Positions 6,413 to 6,730 of a stretch of 6,730 nucleotides of DNA are shown piece by piece (position 1 is the first letter of the stretch; every line of letters starts with the position of its first letter). Source of the DNA: Nitrososphaerota archaeon. GTDB lineage: Archaea; Thermoproteota; Nitrososphaeria; Nitrososphaerales; Nitrososphaeraceae. The notes under the pieces were generated by a model. It did not search any database. It was given only the letters and a program-made list of their open reading frames with translations, and was not told where the DNA came from. Where the stretch lies: positions 1 through 6,730 of the forward strand of contig VBPR01000052.1 of the NCBI GenBank assembly GCA_005877345.1. Direction: 5' to 3'. A program made the position numbers and the translations under genes.

Positions 6413-6450
6413 GAGAGTGATTTTTATTTGGTCGGATCTAATAGTTGGGT

Positions 6451-6705
6451 ATGTCTAATTTTACATTTGAAGAGAGATTGCTGCTGATACAACATTGCGT
6501 ATATAAATATGATTCAGAAGAAATACTCAAAACAAAACTAAAGGAATATTTTACTCCCAAAGAAATAGAATCTGCAATTGATATGCTGATAGCTACACAA
6601 AAGATTCGTAGAATCGGACAAGACATACTTCAAAATAATGAAAGTCATACAGGCACAGTACCTGAAATTCCAGAAAGTTTGCAGTCGATAATTAACGACT
6701 TGTAA
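6451..6705 (+). CDS. Small conserved-looking helical protein of unknown function
   Basis: The 84-residue product is mostly polar and helical in pattern: a first helix (FEERLLLIQHCVYKY), a second (SEEILKTKLKEY), a third (PKEIESAIDMLIATQK), then a short strand-like IRRIGQDIL and a flexible acidic or Pro-containing tail ending PESLQSIINDL. The helix spacing and the basic turn (QKIRRIGQ) recall a small winged-helix-like fold, but no diagnostic motif is present and I do not recognise the family. There is no signal peptide, membrane segment or cysteine pair (only one Cys). The ATG at 6451 is preferred to a TTG two codons upstream (6445). The gene is divergent from the aspartate kinase gene across a 118-nt shared spacer. 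The T-rich sequence after its stop (GGTTTTAATTTAATTAAA) could help end the transcript. Confidence 0.65.
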   Translation: MSNFTFEERLLLIQHCVYKYDSEEILKTKLKEYFTPKEIESAIDMLIATQKIRRIGQDILQNNESHTGTVPEIPESLQSIINDL

Positions 6706-6730
6706 TCAAGTAGGTTTTAATTTAATTAAA

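Noticed and set aside
6438..6626. Minus-strand open frame opposite the small plus-strand gene
   Set aside because: The Ser/Ile/Cys-rich peptide mirrors the plus-strand gene, whose product has a balanced helical composition, a better start and an upstream TATA-like box.
1..6730. CRISPR arrays, insertion sequences, tRNA or rRNA genes, phage or defence modules
   Set aside because: I saw no spaced direct repeats, no transposase-like coding sequence, no tRNA-like cloverleaf and no defence gene. Mre11-Rad50 here has the zinc hook and partner arrangement of a housekeeping repair complex.

Overview
The window reads as an AT-rich archaeal chromosome segment (roughly one third G+C by eye). It most probably comes from an ammonia-oxidising archaeon of the Thaumarchaeota/Nitrososphaerota, perhaps a low-GC soil lineage of the Nitrosocosmicus kind. 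The support is an Mre11-Rad50 gene pair of archaeal type, a stand-alone parvulin whose N-terminus (KIKCSHILVKKQ) resembles the thaumarchaeal PinA family, an archaeal-style aspartate kinase (MRLVMKFGGT start, two ACT domains), a short secreted protein crowded with N-glycosylation sequons, frequent ATA and AGA codons, and TATA-like elements about 26 nt before several start codons, as expected for leaderless archaeal transcripts. The genus is an inference; there is no rRNA or tRNA to fix it.

Layout, left to right. Bases 1-51 may hold the first 17 codons of a minus-strand gene leaving the window. A plus-strand secreted mini-protein lies at 224-448. It converges on a minus-strand parvulin (525-755), with a 7-bp-stem palindrome between them. 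A 200-nt AT-rich spacer separates the parvulin from a minus-strand block: rad50 (956-3529), mre11 (3519-4820, overlapping rad50 by 11 nt) and aspartate kinase (4914-6332). In transcription order the block runs aspartate kinase, mre11, rad50, with the parvulin last behind its own likely promoter. A divergent plus-strand gene for an 84-residue unknown protein (6451-6705) closes the window.

How the genes work together. Mre11 and Rad50 form the double-strand-break processing complex and are almost certainly translated from one message. Aspartate kinase starts the aspartate-family amino-acid pathway; its position before mre11 is probably incidental. The parvulin is a peptidyl-prolyl isomerase with no obvious link to its neighbours. 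No complete new multi-gene system is visible. The points most worth checking are the parvulin, which keeps every catalytic-site residue but lacks the helical segment between its first strand and the active-site loop, and the matched non-canonical motifs in Mre11 (GSHD instead of GNHD) and Rad50 (no D-loop aspartate).
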